From Kofleriaceae bacterium (GTDB taxonomy: Bacteria; Myxococcota_A; Polyangia; Haliangiales; Haliangiaceae): 64,000 nucleotides of DNA. Shown piece after piece: positions 13,103 to 21,223 of this stretch. The notes beneath the pieces are model-generated. The model was not told where the DNA came from. It saw nothing but the letters and a program-made list of their open reading frames with translations, and searched no databases. The stretch covers positions 85,910 through 149,909 of the forward strand of contig JACKDR010000020.1 in NCBI GenBank assembly GCA_020633495.1. The letters run 5' to 3'. The first letter of the stretch is position 1. Each line of letters begins with the position of its first letter. The translations under genes and the position numbers were made by a program.

Positions 13103-14515
13103 ATGACGCCCGACGAGTTCCGCGCGCTCGGTCACGAGCTGATCGAGTGGGTCGCCACCTACCGCGAGCGCCTCGCGACCCTGCCGGTGCGCAGCCCGGT
13201 CCGTCCCGGCGACGTCCGCGCCCGCCTGCCGGCGAGCCCGCCCGAGGCCGGCGGCGGCCTGGCCGGGATCGTCGACGCGCTGGCCACCGTCGTCGAGCCC
13301 GGGGTCACCCACTGGAACCACCCCCGCTTCTTCGCCTACTTCCCGTCGAACACCGATCTGTCGAGCGTGCTCGCCGATCTGGTCGGCGCCGGCCTCGGCG
13401 TCCAGGGCATGAGCTGGGAGACCAGCCCGGCCGCGACCGAGGTCGAGGAGGTCATGATGGACTGGCTGCGCCAGCTGCTCGGGCTGAGCGCGGCGTGGAC
13501 CGGGGTCATCCACGACACCGCCAGCACCGCGACGCTGTGCGCGCTCCTGTGCGCGCGCGAGCGCGCCACGGGCCTCGGTCAGGAACGCGGCGGCCTGCAG
13601 GACGGCGCGCCGCCGCTGGTCGTCTACGCGTCGGCCCAGGCCCACAGCTCGGTGACCAAGGCGGCGCTGCTCGCCGGGTTCGGCCGCGATCACCTGCGCT
13701 GGATCGACGTCGACGGCGAGCGCGCGCTGCGGCCGGATCACCTGGCCGCCGCGATCGCCGCCGATCGCGCCGCCGGCCGCCGGCCGTGCGCGGTGGTCGC
13801 CACCGTCGGCACCACCGCGACCACCGCGATCGATCCGGTGGCGGCGATCGCGGCGATCGCCGGGCGCGAGCGGCTGTGGCTGCACGTCGACGCCGCGCTC
13901 GCCGGCACCGCGATGATCCTGCCCGAGTGCCGGCCGCTGTGGGCCGGCGTCGAGGACGCCGACTCGCTGGTCCTCAACCCGCACAAGTGGATGGGCACCG
14001 GCTTCGACCTGTCGGCCTACTACGTCCGCGACGTCCAGCACCTGATCCAGGTCATGGGGACCAACCCCAGCTACCTGCGCACCGCCCACGACGGCGAGGT
14101 CTCGAACTTCCGCGACTGGCACATCCAGCTCGGCCGCCGGTTCCGCGCCCTCAAGCTGTGGTTCCTGCTGCTCGACGCCGGCGCCGAGGGCCTGCGGGCC
14201 CGGCTGCGCCGCGACCTGGCCAACGCCCGGTGGCTGGCCGACCAGGTCGACGCCGCTCCGGGCTGGGAGCGCACCGATCCGGTCCGGCTCCAGACCGTGT
14301 GCCTGCGCCACGTCCCGCCCGGCCTCGACGCCGCCGCGGTCGACGCCCATAACCAGGCCCTCGCCGCCCGCGTCAACGAGTCCGGGGCCGCGTACCTGAC
14401 CCCGTCGCGGGTCGACGGCGTCCAGATCCTGCGGGTCTCGATCGGCGCGCTGGGCACCGAGCGCACCGACGTCGCGGCGCTGTGGGACCTGCTGCAGGCC
14501 GAGGCGGCGCGCTGA
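13103..14515 (+). CDS. Pyridoxal-phosphate-dependent amino acid decarboxylase (aromatic-L-amino-acid decarboxylase family)
   Basis: A 470-residue group II PLP decarboxylase. Diagnostic elements are THWNHPRFFAYFPSN (69-83), the cofactor-stacking His in AQAHSSVTKA (H181), HVDAALAG with D263 pairing to the pyridine nitrogen, and the Schiff-base lysine in NPHKWMG (K295). Known relatives act on tryptophan, DOPA, tyrosine or phenylalanine; the substrate cannot be told from sequence. The C-terminal domain is complete. The ATG at 13103 follows TACGGT (13091-13096) by 6 nt. It lies just downstream of the 162-bp inverted-repeat element and 97 bp before thrS. No biosynthetic cluster surrounds it, so it may supply an aromatic amine on its own. 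Confidence 0.9.
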   Translation: MTPDEFRALGHELIEWVATYRERLATLPVRSPVRPGDVRARLPASPPEAGGGLAGIVDALATVVEPGVTHWNHPRFFAYFPSNTDLSSVLADLVGAGLGVQGMSWETSPAATEVEEVMMDWLRQLLGLSAAWTGVIHDTASTATLCALLCARERATGLGQERGGLQDGAPPLVVYASAQAHSSVTKAALLAGFGRDHLRWIDVDGERALRPDHLAAAIAADRAAGRRPCAVVATVGTTATTAIDPVAAIAAIAGRERLWLHVDAALAGTAMILPECRPLWAGVEDADSLVLNPHKWMGTGFDLSAYYVRDVQHLIQVMGTNPSYLRTAHDGEVSNFRDWHIQLGRRFRALKLWFLLLDAGAEGLRARLRRDLANARWLADQVDAAPGWERTDPVRLQTVCLRHVPPGLDAAAVDAHNQALAARVNESGAAYLTPSRVDGVQILRVSIGALGTERTDVAALWDLLQAEAAR

Positions 14516-14597
14516 ACCCGGGTCGGCAGCGCCACCGGCCCCGCGCCGCGGCGCGCCCCGGGGGCCGCGAGGCCGCGCCCCGGCCCGCGGCTTCGGG

Positions 14598-14603
14598 TAT
14601 CCT
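14598..14603 (+). promoter_or_regulatory. Candidate -10 element (TATCCT) for thrS
   Basis: TATCCT ends 9 nt before the thrS ATG, and no T-box or other leader is possible in the short space. It fits the leaderless pattern. The upstream gene ends at 14515. Confidence 0.42.
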
Positions 14604-14612
14604 GCGCCGCCC

Positions 14613-16577
14613 ATGAGCGCGCAGGACGTCACCATCACCCTCCCCGACGGCGCCACCAAGACGGTCGCCGCCGGGACCACGATCGCGGACTTCGTGAAGA
14701 CCCAGATCGGGCCCGGCCTGGCCAAGGCGGCGCTGTTCGCCACGATCGACGGCGCCGAGGTCGACCTGTCGCGCACCCTCGATCGCTCGGCGAAGCTGGC
14801 GATCTTCACGACCAAGAACCCCGAGAGCCTCGACCTGGTCCGCCACGACGCCGCCCACATCGTGGCCAGCGTGGTGCAGCGCCTGTTCCCCGGCACCCAG
14901 GTGACGATCGGCCCGACCACCGACGACGGCTTCTACTACGACTTCGCGCGCGACACCCCGTTCACCCCCGAGGACCTCGAGCGCATCGAGCAGGCCGCCA
15001 ACGAGGAGATCCGCGCCGATCACCCGTTCGTGCGCAAGGAGGTGTCCAAGGACGAGGCGCTGGCGCTGTTCGAGCGGCTCGGCGAGAAGTTCAAGCTCGA
15101 GATCATCGAGGACATCTTCGCCAAGGGCGCGACGACGCTGACCCTGTACTCGCACGGCGACTGGACCGACTTCTGCCTGGGGCCGCACGGCCCGTCGACC
15201 GGCCGGGTCGGCGTCATCAAGCTCCTGTCGGTGGCCGGCGCCTACTGGCGCGGCGACCACCGCAACGCCCAGCTGCAGCGCATCTACGGCACCGCGTTCT
15301 TCACCCAGAAGGACCTCGACGCCTGGATGACCCAGCAGGAGGAGGCGCGCAAGCGCGACCACCGCAAGCTGGGCAAGGAGCTCGACCTGTTCGCGTTCCA
15401 CCCGGCGGCGCCCGGCGCCGTGTTCTGGACCGCGAACGGCACGATGATCTTCACGATCCTCGCCGGCGCGATGCGGCGGCTGTGCCTGAGCAACGGCTAC
15501 GCCGAGATCAAGACGCCGCTGCTCTACAACAAGATGCTGTGGGAGAAGAGCGGTCACTGGGGCAAGTACCGCGAGAACATGTTCCTGATCCTCGACCCCG
15601 AGGCCGACGACACGCTGGCGGTCGAGGACCGGGCGTCGTTCTCGCTCAAGCCGATGAACTGCCCGTCGCACCACCTCTTCTACGAGATGAAGCGGCGGTC
15701 GTACCGCGAGCTGCCGCTGCGCCTGCACACCCAGGACGTCCTGCACCGCAACGAGGCCACCGGCGTGCTGTCGGGGCTGACCCGGGTCCGCCAGTTCCAG
15801 CAGGACGACGCCCACATCTACCTGATGGAGTCGCAGATCACCGACGAGGTGAAGCGGCTGGCCGCGATGATCGCCAAGGTCTACGCCGCGTTCGGCCTCG
15901 AGTTCACCGCCAAGTTCGCGACCCGGCCCGAGCAGAAGATCGGCGACGACGCGCTGTGGGATCGCGCCGAGGCCGCGCTGCGCGCCGCGCTCGAGGAGAC
16001 CGGCCTGCCCTACGAGCTCAAGCCCGGCGACGGCGCGTTCTACGGCCCCAAGATCGACTTCGACGTCGCCGACAGCATCGGCCGCAAGTGGCAGCTCGGC
16101 ACGATCCAGCTCGACTACGTCGCGCCCGAGCGGTTCGAGCTCGGCTACATCGGCCCCGACAACAACGAGCACCGCCCGGTCGTGATCCACCGCGCGATCT
16201 ACGGCTCGTTCGAGCGCTTCATCGGCATCCTGATCGAGCACTACGCCGGCAACTTCCCGGTGTGGCTGGCGCCCGAGCAGGTCCGGATCCTGCCGGTCCA
16301 CGACCGCCACCTGGCCTGGGCCGAGGAGGTCCAGGCCCGGCTGCTCGCCGCCGGGCTGCGGGTCGACGTCGACCGCTCGCGCAGCAAGCTGGGCGCGCAG
16401 ATCCGCGACGCCCAGCTGGCCAAGATCCCCTACGCGCTGGTCATCGGCGACAAGGAGGTCGAGGCCCAGGGCGTGTCGCCGCGCAAGCACGGCACCGGCA
16501 AGGACGCCGACCTCGGGCTGCAGACGCTCGACGCGTTCCTCGCGGTGATCCAGCCCGAGGCCGAGATCCCGTACTGA
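14613..16577 (+). CDS. thrS: Threonyl-tRNA synthetase
   Basis: A 654-residue class II aminoacyl-tRNA synthetase that charges tRNA-Thr. An N-terminal TGS domain (about 1-65) is followed by the second additional (editing) domain with RHDAAHIVASVVQRLFPG, then the catalytic core. In the core, motif 2 is HRNEATGVLSGLTRVRQFQQDD, the zinc-ligand segment is KPMNCPSHH, motif 3 is VVIHRAIYGSFERFIGILIEHY, and an anticodon-binding domain lies at the C-terminus (VRILPVHDRHLAWAEEV onward). Length is standard. It is monocistronic here, with a palindromic repeat 11 nt after the stop. In the editing site, DFCLGPH corresponds to the usual D-C-GPH metal motif. Confidence 0.96.
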   Translation: MSAQDVTITLPDGATKTVAAGTTIADFVKTQIGPGLAKAALFATIDGAEVDLSRTLDRSAKLAIFTTKNPESLDLVRHDAAHIVASVVQRLFPGTQVTIGPTTDDGFYYDFARDTPFTPEDLERIEQAANEEIRADHPFVRKEVSKDEALALFERLGEKFKLEIIEDIFAKGATTLTLYSHGDWTDFCLGPHGPSTGRVGVIKLLSVAGAYWRGDHRNAQLQRIYGTAFFTQKDLDAWMTQQEEARKRDHRKLGKELDLFAFHPAAPGAVFWTANGTMIFTILAGAMRRLCLSNGYAEIKTPLLYNKMLWEKSGHWGKYRENMFLILDPEADDTLAVEDRASFSLKPMNCPSHHLFYEMKRRSYRELPLRLHTQDVLHRNEATGVLSGLTRVRQFQQDDAHIYLMESQITDEVKRLAAMIAKVYAAFGLEFTAKFATRPEQKIGDDALWDRAEAALRAALEETGLPYELKPGDGAFYGPKIDFDVADSIGRKWQLGTIQLDYVAPERFELGYIGPDNNEHRPVVIHRAIYGSFERFIGILIEHYAGNFPVWLAPEQVRILPVHDRHLAWAEEVQARLLAAGLRVDVDRSRSKLGAQIRDAQLAKIPYALVIGDKEVEAQGVSPRKHGTGKDADLGLQTLDAFLAVIQPEAEIPY

Positions 16578-16587
16578 GCCGCGGCCC

Positions 16588-16620
16588 GGCGGCGCGACCC
16601 GGCCGGGTCGCGCGGCGCCG
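16588..16620. repeat. 33-bp repeat with a 22-bp perfect palindrome, copy 1 (possible terminator)
   Basis: Identical to 18631-18663. The core palindrome 16592-16613 can fold into an 11-bp GC hairpin. It starts 11 nt after the thrS stop. No U-rich tract follows, so classical intrinsic termination is not clear; a REP-like element is an alternative. Confidence 0.7.
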
Positions 16621-16788
16621 ATCGGCAGAGCGCGCGAGGCCGCCGGTGCCAGCGTCGTCCGTCGTCGGTTCTGCCGACCGGTGAGGTCGGGGCGCAGGGA
16701 CGTGGTGGGTGGGACGTGGTGGAAGGACGGCGGTCGATGCGGGCTCCCGGAGGCTCCGGAGAGGGCGGAGGGGATGGTCGGGATGATG

Positions 16789-16816
16789 CGCGGCCGGCCC
16801 GCGCGGGCCGGCCGCG
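16789..16816. repeat. 28-bp perfect palindrome
   Basis: The 28 bp read identically on both strands, with a central CGCG, and could fold to a 12-13 bp stem. It sits in the gene-free region between thrS and the HNH gene. Confidence 0.7.
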
Positions 16817-16859
16817 GGGATGCGGGCATGCGTGGCTTGGGCTGCGTGGAATGCGTGGA

Positions 16860-16885
16860 CTGCGTGGGCTGCGGCTCCCACGCAG
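16860..16885. repeat. Hairpin: 9-bp stem CTGCGTGGG / CCCACGCAG, 8-nt loop
   Basis: A perfect 9-bp stem encloses CTGCGGCT. The left arm is the last of several TGCGTGG motifs spaced 9-14 bp apart upstream. No U tract follows. Confidence 0.6.
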
Positions 16886-16949
16886 CCGGCCGCTGGCTCC
16901 CCGATGAGCGTGGGTGCTCGCGCCGGCGTGGGTGCAGAACCCCACCACC

Positions 16950-16981
16950 GGCGCCGGGCCCGAAGACGGGGGCCCGGCGCC
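16950..16981. repeat. Hairpin: 12-bp perfect stem, 8-nt loop
   Basis: GGCGCCGGGCCC pairs with GGGCCCGGCGCC around the loop GAAGACGG (16962-16969). It is the strongest stem-loop of the region and a candidate for a structured RNA or terminator. Confidence 0.65.
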
Positions 16982-17322
16982 TCGGCGCGGGGCGCGAGCG
17001 TTGCGGGCGCGGGCCGGTCGTCCGGATCGCGACGGGCGTGCGAGCCGCGCTTCACGCTGTCCGGGCACCGGACAAGAGAGACACGGCCGAGGACGATTTC
17101 GGTGCATTTCCCTTGACGGCGCTCACGACCGACGACGAGGCGCCGCCGTGATACCGCCGCCGATCATCGACAAGACGCGCAGCGCGGCCCGCTGCGCCAC
17201 GAAGTGGCTCGCGACGACGACGCGAAGGGTCGGGGTCGATCGCGGGGCCCCACGGCGACGACAGGGGGTCCGGAATCGTCGTGGTAGAGAAGGAATGCGC
17301 GCGTGCGCAGGGAGGAGTGGAG

Positions 17323-18555
17323 ATGTTCGATCGCGAGGACAGCGAAGGTGTGGTCTCGAGTGAGCTCGACGGGGCGGGCGGCCGCGGCGGCGCGGCTCCC
17401 GACTGGCGACAGCTCGATCGCCAGCTGCGTGGCGTCGCCCGACGGCGTGCCGCGCTCGACGCCGAGGAGGCGCGCGGCCTGGTGCTCGCCCAGCAGATCG
17501 AGCTGCACCGCCGGTTCGGCTACGCCAGCCTGCACGAGTACCTCGAGCGCACGCTGGGCTACGGCCCGCGCGCCGCGCGCGAGCGGCTGCGCGTGGCCAG
17601 CGCGCTGCAGGTCCTGCCGCGGACCGCGGCGGCGCTGGCGCGCGGCGACCAGTCGTACTCGGCGGTGCGCGAGCTGACCCGCGTCGTGCGCCAGGACACC
17701 GAGCGGGCGTGGCTCGACGTGGCGGCCGGCAAGACGGTGCACGAGATCGAGACCCTGGTCGCGGGGCGCAAGCCGGGTGATCTGCCGGACGATCCGGTGA
17801 ACCCCGCCGAGGTCCGGCGCGTGGTGTCGCTCGACGTGACCGCCGAGACGTACGCGCTGTGGCGCGACGCCCGGCTGGCGCTGGAGCTCGAGCGCGGCGA
17901 GGCCGTGTCCGACGACGAGCTGCTGCGCGCGCTGTGCCTCGGGATGCTAGCCGGCGCGCCGGATGGAGGCGGCAAGCGCGGGCGCGCCGCGTACCAGATC
18001 GCGCTGATGCAGTGTCCCGACTGCGAGCGCGTGACCCAGGACGGCGGCGGCCGCGCCGTCGAGGTGCCGGCGACGATCGCCGAGCGCGCGCGTTGCGACG
18101 CGCGCGTGCTCGGCCGGGTCGATTCCGACGGTGACGGTCACACGGTGCCGCAGCCGACGCAGACCATCCCGGCGCCGGTGCGCGCGGCGGTGGTCGCGCG
18201 AGACCATGGCCGCTGCCGGGTCCCGGGGTGCCGGGCGTCGAGATGGGTCGAGGTCCATCACGTGCAGCCGCGGGCGCAGGGCGGTCGGCACACGATGACG
18301 AACCTGGTCTCGCTGTGCGGCGGGCACCACGACGCGGTCCACGCGGGCCGCTTGCAGATCGCGCGGTCGGCGTCAGGCCAGGTCGTCTTCACGCACGCCG
18401 ATGGAAGATTGTACGGCGCGCCGCCGAGGACCAGCGACGAACGACACGAGCCGGCGACGGCCGCGGCCCGTGTGGACCGCGCCGACGCGGCCCACATGGA
18501 CCTGTCGCTGGCGCAGCGGATCGAGCGAGCGATGCGGCCGGTGACGCGACGGTGA
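17323..18555 (+). CDS. HNH endonuclease with DUF222-like N-terminal region
   Basis: A 410-residue protein. The helical N-terminal part (LRGVARRRAALDAEEARGLV, GYASLHEYLERTLGYGPRAARERLRVA) resembles the DUF222 region often fused to HNH nucleases. The C-terminal HNH core is RDHGRCRVPGCRA, VEVHHVQPRAQGG, NLVSLCGGHH, with the Cys pair and His/Asn/His residues in place. Such genes are often multicopy and mobile-element associated, but their function is poorly known. The start is ATG 17323, with a strong GGAGG seven bases upstream, unlike the leaderless starts around it. Two identical 33-bp palindromic repeats bracket the gene and its upstream region. These traits are compatible with horizontal transfer but do not prove it. 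Confidence 0.85.
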   Translation: MFDREDSEGVVSSELDGAGGRGGAAPDWRQLDRQLRGVARRRAALDAEEARGLVLAQQIELHRRFGYASLHEYLERTLGYGPRAARERLRVASALQVLPRTAAALARGDQSYSAVRELTRVVRQDTERAWLDVAAGKTVHEIETLVAGRKPGDLPDDPVNPAEVRRVVSLDVTAETYALWRDARLALELERGEAVSDDELLRALCLGMLAGAPDGGGKRGRAAYQIALMQCPDCERVTQDGGGRAVEVPATIAERARCDARVLGRVDSDGDGHTVPQPTQTIPAPVRAAVVARDHGRCRVPGCRASRWVEVHHVQPRAQGGRHTMTNLVSLCGGHHDAVHAGRLQIARSASGQVVFTHADGRLYGAPPRTSDERHEPATAAARVDRADAAHMDLSLAQRIERAMRPVTRR

Positions 18556-18630
18556 GCCAGGCGGCTTCGCCGATCATCAGCCTTGCTCTGGCGCCCCGCG
18601 TCAACCCACGCTGGCGCCACCCGCAGCCGC

Positions 18631-18663
18631 GGCGGCGCGACCCGGCCGGGTCGCGCGGCGCCG
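18631..18663. repeat. 33-bp repeat with a 22-bp perfect palindrome, copy 2 (possible terminator)
   Basis: Identical to 16588-16620. It lies between the convergent HNH gene and the copper-protein gene, 12 bp beyond the stop of the latter, so both copies sit just after a stop codon. Core palindrome 18635-18656. Confidence 0.7.
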
Positions 18664-18675
18664 CCGGTCGGGTCG

Positions 18676-19674
18676 CTACTGGACGACCAGGCTGTCGAGG
18701 CACAGCTTCGGCCCGGTCGCCGGGTAGAAGTAGCCGACCGCCATGCACATCTCGTCGGTCTCGGCGCTGTCGCCGGTGCGGACCGGGCTGGTCGAGGTGT
18801 TGTTGTAGTCGCAGTGGTAGGTCAGGCTGCCCGACGCGAACTGGTAGTGCGGGGTCGCGTCCCACTCCTGGACCGTGGGGTGCTCCCAGTCGTCGGAGGT
18901 CAGCACCATCGCCGCGCCGTCCTTGACCTCGGTGTGGGTCGAGAAGTGGTGCGAGTGCGTCGACATCAGGAAGAAGTTGGCGTCGGGCGGCACCGCGCAG
19001 GTGCCCTGGGCGCTGCCGGTCGAGCCGGCCGGGACGTTGATCGACGTGTTGTACGTGATGTACGCGGCGGCGCGCTGGTAGCTGGTGCCGGGCTCGTAGG
19101 TCTCGGCGTTGATCGAGACGTGCGCGGTGATCGGCGCCGACGGGTTGGTGTTGAGGTAGTGCATCTGGACGAAGGCGTGCTGGTGGGCGCCGACGCTCAT
19201 GCCGACGCCGTCGGGCATCAGCGCCTCGTTCTCGGGCGACTGCGCCGAGTAGGTCCAGATCGGGAAGTTGAGGCCGCTGCCGGTGACGCCGCAGTCCTGG
19301 GTCAGCGTGCCGTCGGGCTGCTGCTGGTCGTTGGTGAAGTACAGGATCAGGTGGTGGCTGCCGGGCGTCATCGACGACGTCCACCGCTTCACGCCGACCG
19401 CGTCGGTGGTGTCGATCGTCGTGTAGTAGCAGTACGTGACCTCCTGGCCGGCGCCGATCTCGATGTCGGGCGTGCGGATCTGGAAGCCGGACGTCGGCGG
19501 CGGCGGATCGCCGTCGACGGTGCCCGCGTCGGCGGACGTGTCGTCGTCGCCGGCGCCGCTGTCGGTGCCGCAGGCGGCGAGGCCGCCGAGCGTGACGAGC
19601 GAGAGGGACGCGGCGAGCGCGAAGGCGCGCGAGGACGCGCGGGACGTCGAGACCGAGATAGACCTGTGGCGCAT
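18676..19674 (-). CDS. PHM-like copper type II monooxygenase-fold lipoprotein
   Basis: A 332-residue predicted lipoprotein: signal peptide, then the lipobox LAAC and a Gly/Asp/Thr linker. The rest resembles the copper type II, ascorbate-dependent monooxygenase fold (peptidylglycine hydroxylase, dopamine beta-monooxygenase). Candidate CuA ligands are SHHLILYF and AHQHAFVQMHY. Candidate CuB ligands are the His cluster in STHSHHFSTH and the Met of DEMCMAVGYF. Paired cysteines (CGVTG, TCAVPP, YHCDY, EMCM, LCLD) suggest disulfides in an exported protein. The start is ATG 19674 with GGAGGT just upstream. The substrate is unknown; the family call rests on the ligand pattern and is fairly confident. 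Confidence 0.72.
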   Translation of the reverse strand: MRHRSISVSTSRASSRAFALAASLSLVTLGGLAACGTDSGAGDDDTSADAGTVDGDPPPPTSGFQIRTPDIEIGAGQEVTYCYYTTIDTTDAVGVKRWTSSMTPGSHHLILYFTNDQQQPDGTLTQDCGVTGSGLNFPIWTYSAQSPENEALMPDGVGMSVGAHQHAFVQMHYLNTNPSAPITAHVSINAETYEPGTSYQRAAAYITYNTSINVPAGSTGSAQGTCAVPPDANFFLMSTHSHHFSTHTEVKDGAAMVLTSDDWEHPTVQEWDATPHYQFASGSLTYHCDYNNTSTSPVRTGDSAETDEMCMAVGYFYPATGPKLCLDSLVVQ

Positions 19675-19753
19675 GGGACCTCCGGGGTGGCGGCAGGATG
19701 GCACGACCGGCGGCCCTGACGTCCGGGTTTTTCCGACCCGACGGTCAGCCGGT

Positions 19754-21151
19754 TCAGGAGGTGGTCGGACGCGTCAGCCGGAGCACCACCTCGATCTGCG
19801 CCGTTCCCGGCATCAGGTCGTAGGGCTCGGCGACGTCGCCGTCGGCGATCCGGTAGCCGGCGGCGTGCAGCGCGGCGAGGTCGCGAGCCAGCGCGTCGGG
19901 GCCGCAGCTGACGTAGACGATGCGGGGCGGCGCCGCGGCGATCAGCGCGGCCAGCGCCGGCGCGGCCAGGCCTTTGCGCGGCGGATCGACGACGACGACG
20001 TCGGCGCCGGCGGGGACCCCGGCGGCGTCGCCGGCGATCGCGGTGACGCGATCGGCGAGGCCGCCCGCGGCGGCGGCGCGGCGCAGCGCCGCGACCGCGC
20101 CGGGGTCGAGCTCGATCGCGGTGACCCGGGCGCCGCGCCGGGCCAGGCCCAGGGCGATCGCGCCGAGCCCGGCGTAGAGATCGACCGCGACCGCACCCTC
20201 GGCCAGGCCGTCGAGCGCGAGGTCGACGGCGCGGCCGTGCAGCGCCGCGGCCTGGTCGCGGTTGATCTGCAGGAACTCGCCGGCGCCGACCTCGACCGGG
20301 CAGCCGGCGACGTCCTCGATCAGCGCGCCGACCCCGTGCAGCACGGTGACGTCGTCGGTGACGATCGCGCCGTCGGTGCGATCGTTGCGCATCGCGACCA
20401 CGCCGCGCACCGGCGGGTACGCGGCCACCGCCGCGGCGGCCGCGGCCAGGACCTCGGCGCGGGTCGCCGAGGTCACGACCAGCACGACCAGGGCGCCGCC
20501 GCGATCGTCGCTGCGGACGATGACGTAGCGCAGCTCGCCGTCGCGGTGGCGCTCGTCGTAGGCGCGCAGCCCGGCGGCGGCGGCGGCGCGCCGGACCCGG
20601 ATCGCGACGTCGTCGATCCGCGACGTCACGACCCGGCAGCCGATCGAGTCGACGACCTTGTGGCTGCGCGGCGCGTAGGCGCCGAGGACCAGGCCGTGGC
20701 GACCGTCGGCGACCACGTACTTGCCCTTGTTGCGGTAGCCCAGCGGCCGCGGCGACGGCACCGGCGCCGCCACCGCCGGCGCGGCGTCGCCCAGCGTGGC
20801 CAGCGCCGCGACCACGCGCGCCCGCTTGGCGACGAGCTGGGCCGGGTACGCCAGGTGCTGCCAGGCGCAGCCGCCGCAGCGGCCGGCGGCCGGGCACGCC
20901 GGCTCGACCCGGTCCGGCGACGGCGGCGAGGTCCGGCGCACGATCCGGGCCCAGGCGCGCTGGCCGTGGGGGCTCTTGTGCTCGATCGCGACCCGGGCGC
21001 GCTCGCCGGGCAGCAGGTCGGGGACGTGGTACTCGGCGCCGTCGACGACGCCGACGCCGGCGCCGGCGTCGTCGAGCCCGGCGGCGACGACCTCGGGCTG
21101 CGGCGGGGCGGACGCGCCGGACGGGTTGCGTGACATCGTGAGTTGCGCCAT
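19754..21151 (-). CDS. rlmD: 23S rRNA (uracil-5-)-methyltransferase RlmD/TrmA family
   Basis: A 465-residue SAM-dependent RNA m5U methyltransferase. A TRAM-like N-terminal domain is followed by an iron-sulfur motif CPAAGRCGGCAWQ (C-x5-C-x2-C) and LGYRNKGKYVV. The Rossmann methyltransferase domain has AVDLYAGLGAIALGLA and VVVDPPRKGL, and the catalytic cysteine is in YVSCGPDALARDLA. In well-studied bacteria this enzyme methylates U1939 of 23S rRNA or U54 of tRNA; which one applies here cannot be decided. The ATG at 21151 overlaps a TATCCA hexamer; the next ATG at 21136 is an alternative start. It diverges from mnmA. Confidence 0.88.
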   Translation of the reverse strand: MAQLTMSRNPSGASAPPQPEVVAAGLDDAGAGVGVVDGAEYHVPDLLPGERARVAIEHKSPHGQRAWARIVRRTSPPSPDRVEPACPAAGRCGGCAWQHLAYPAQLVAKRARVVAALATLGDAAPAVAAPVPSPRPLGYRNKGKYVVADGRHGLVLGAYAPRSHKVVDSIGCRVVTSRIDDVAIRVRRAAAAAGLRAYDERHRDGELRYVIVRSDDRGGALVVLVVTSATRAEVLAAAAAAVAAYPPVRGVVAMRNDRTDGAIVTDDVTVLHGVGALIEDVAGCPVEVGAGEFLQINRDQAAALHGRAVDLALDGLAEGAVAVDLYAGLGAIALGLARRGARVTAIELDPGAVAALRRAAAAGGLADRVTAIAGDAAGVPAGADVVVVDPPRKGLAAPALAALIAAAPPRIVYVSCGPDALARDLAALHAAGYRIADGDVAEPYDLMPGTAQIEVVLRLTRPTTS

Positions 21152-21223
21152 GGATAGCAGGTTTCGCGGGTCACCGTGCCCCCGCCGGTCCGCCGCGACG
21201 CCCGCCACCCCCGCTGAACCCCG

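Larger units (their letters stand above)
16621..17322. other. Gene-free region with several strong hairpins
   Basis: I find no convincing gene in these 702 bp. Open frames exist on both strands but are compositionally like noncoding GC-rich DNA. The stretch holds three strong perfect inverted repeats (annotated separately) and a run of TGCGTGG motifs at about 16823-16866. It could contain a structured RNA, the control region of the HNH gene, or the remains of a mobile unit. Confidence 0.5.

Noticed and set aside
16588..16620. Classical rho-independent terminator
   Set aside because: The stem is strong but there is no U tract; kept as a palindromic repeat with termination only as a possibility.
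16681..17151. 156-codon open frame between thrS and the HNH gene
   Set aside because: Composition driven by GC and hairpins; no family resemblance, no start signal, and it runs through the palindromes.
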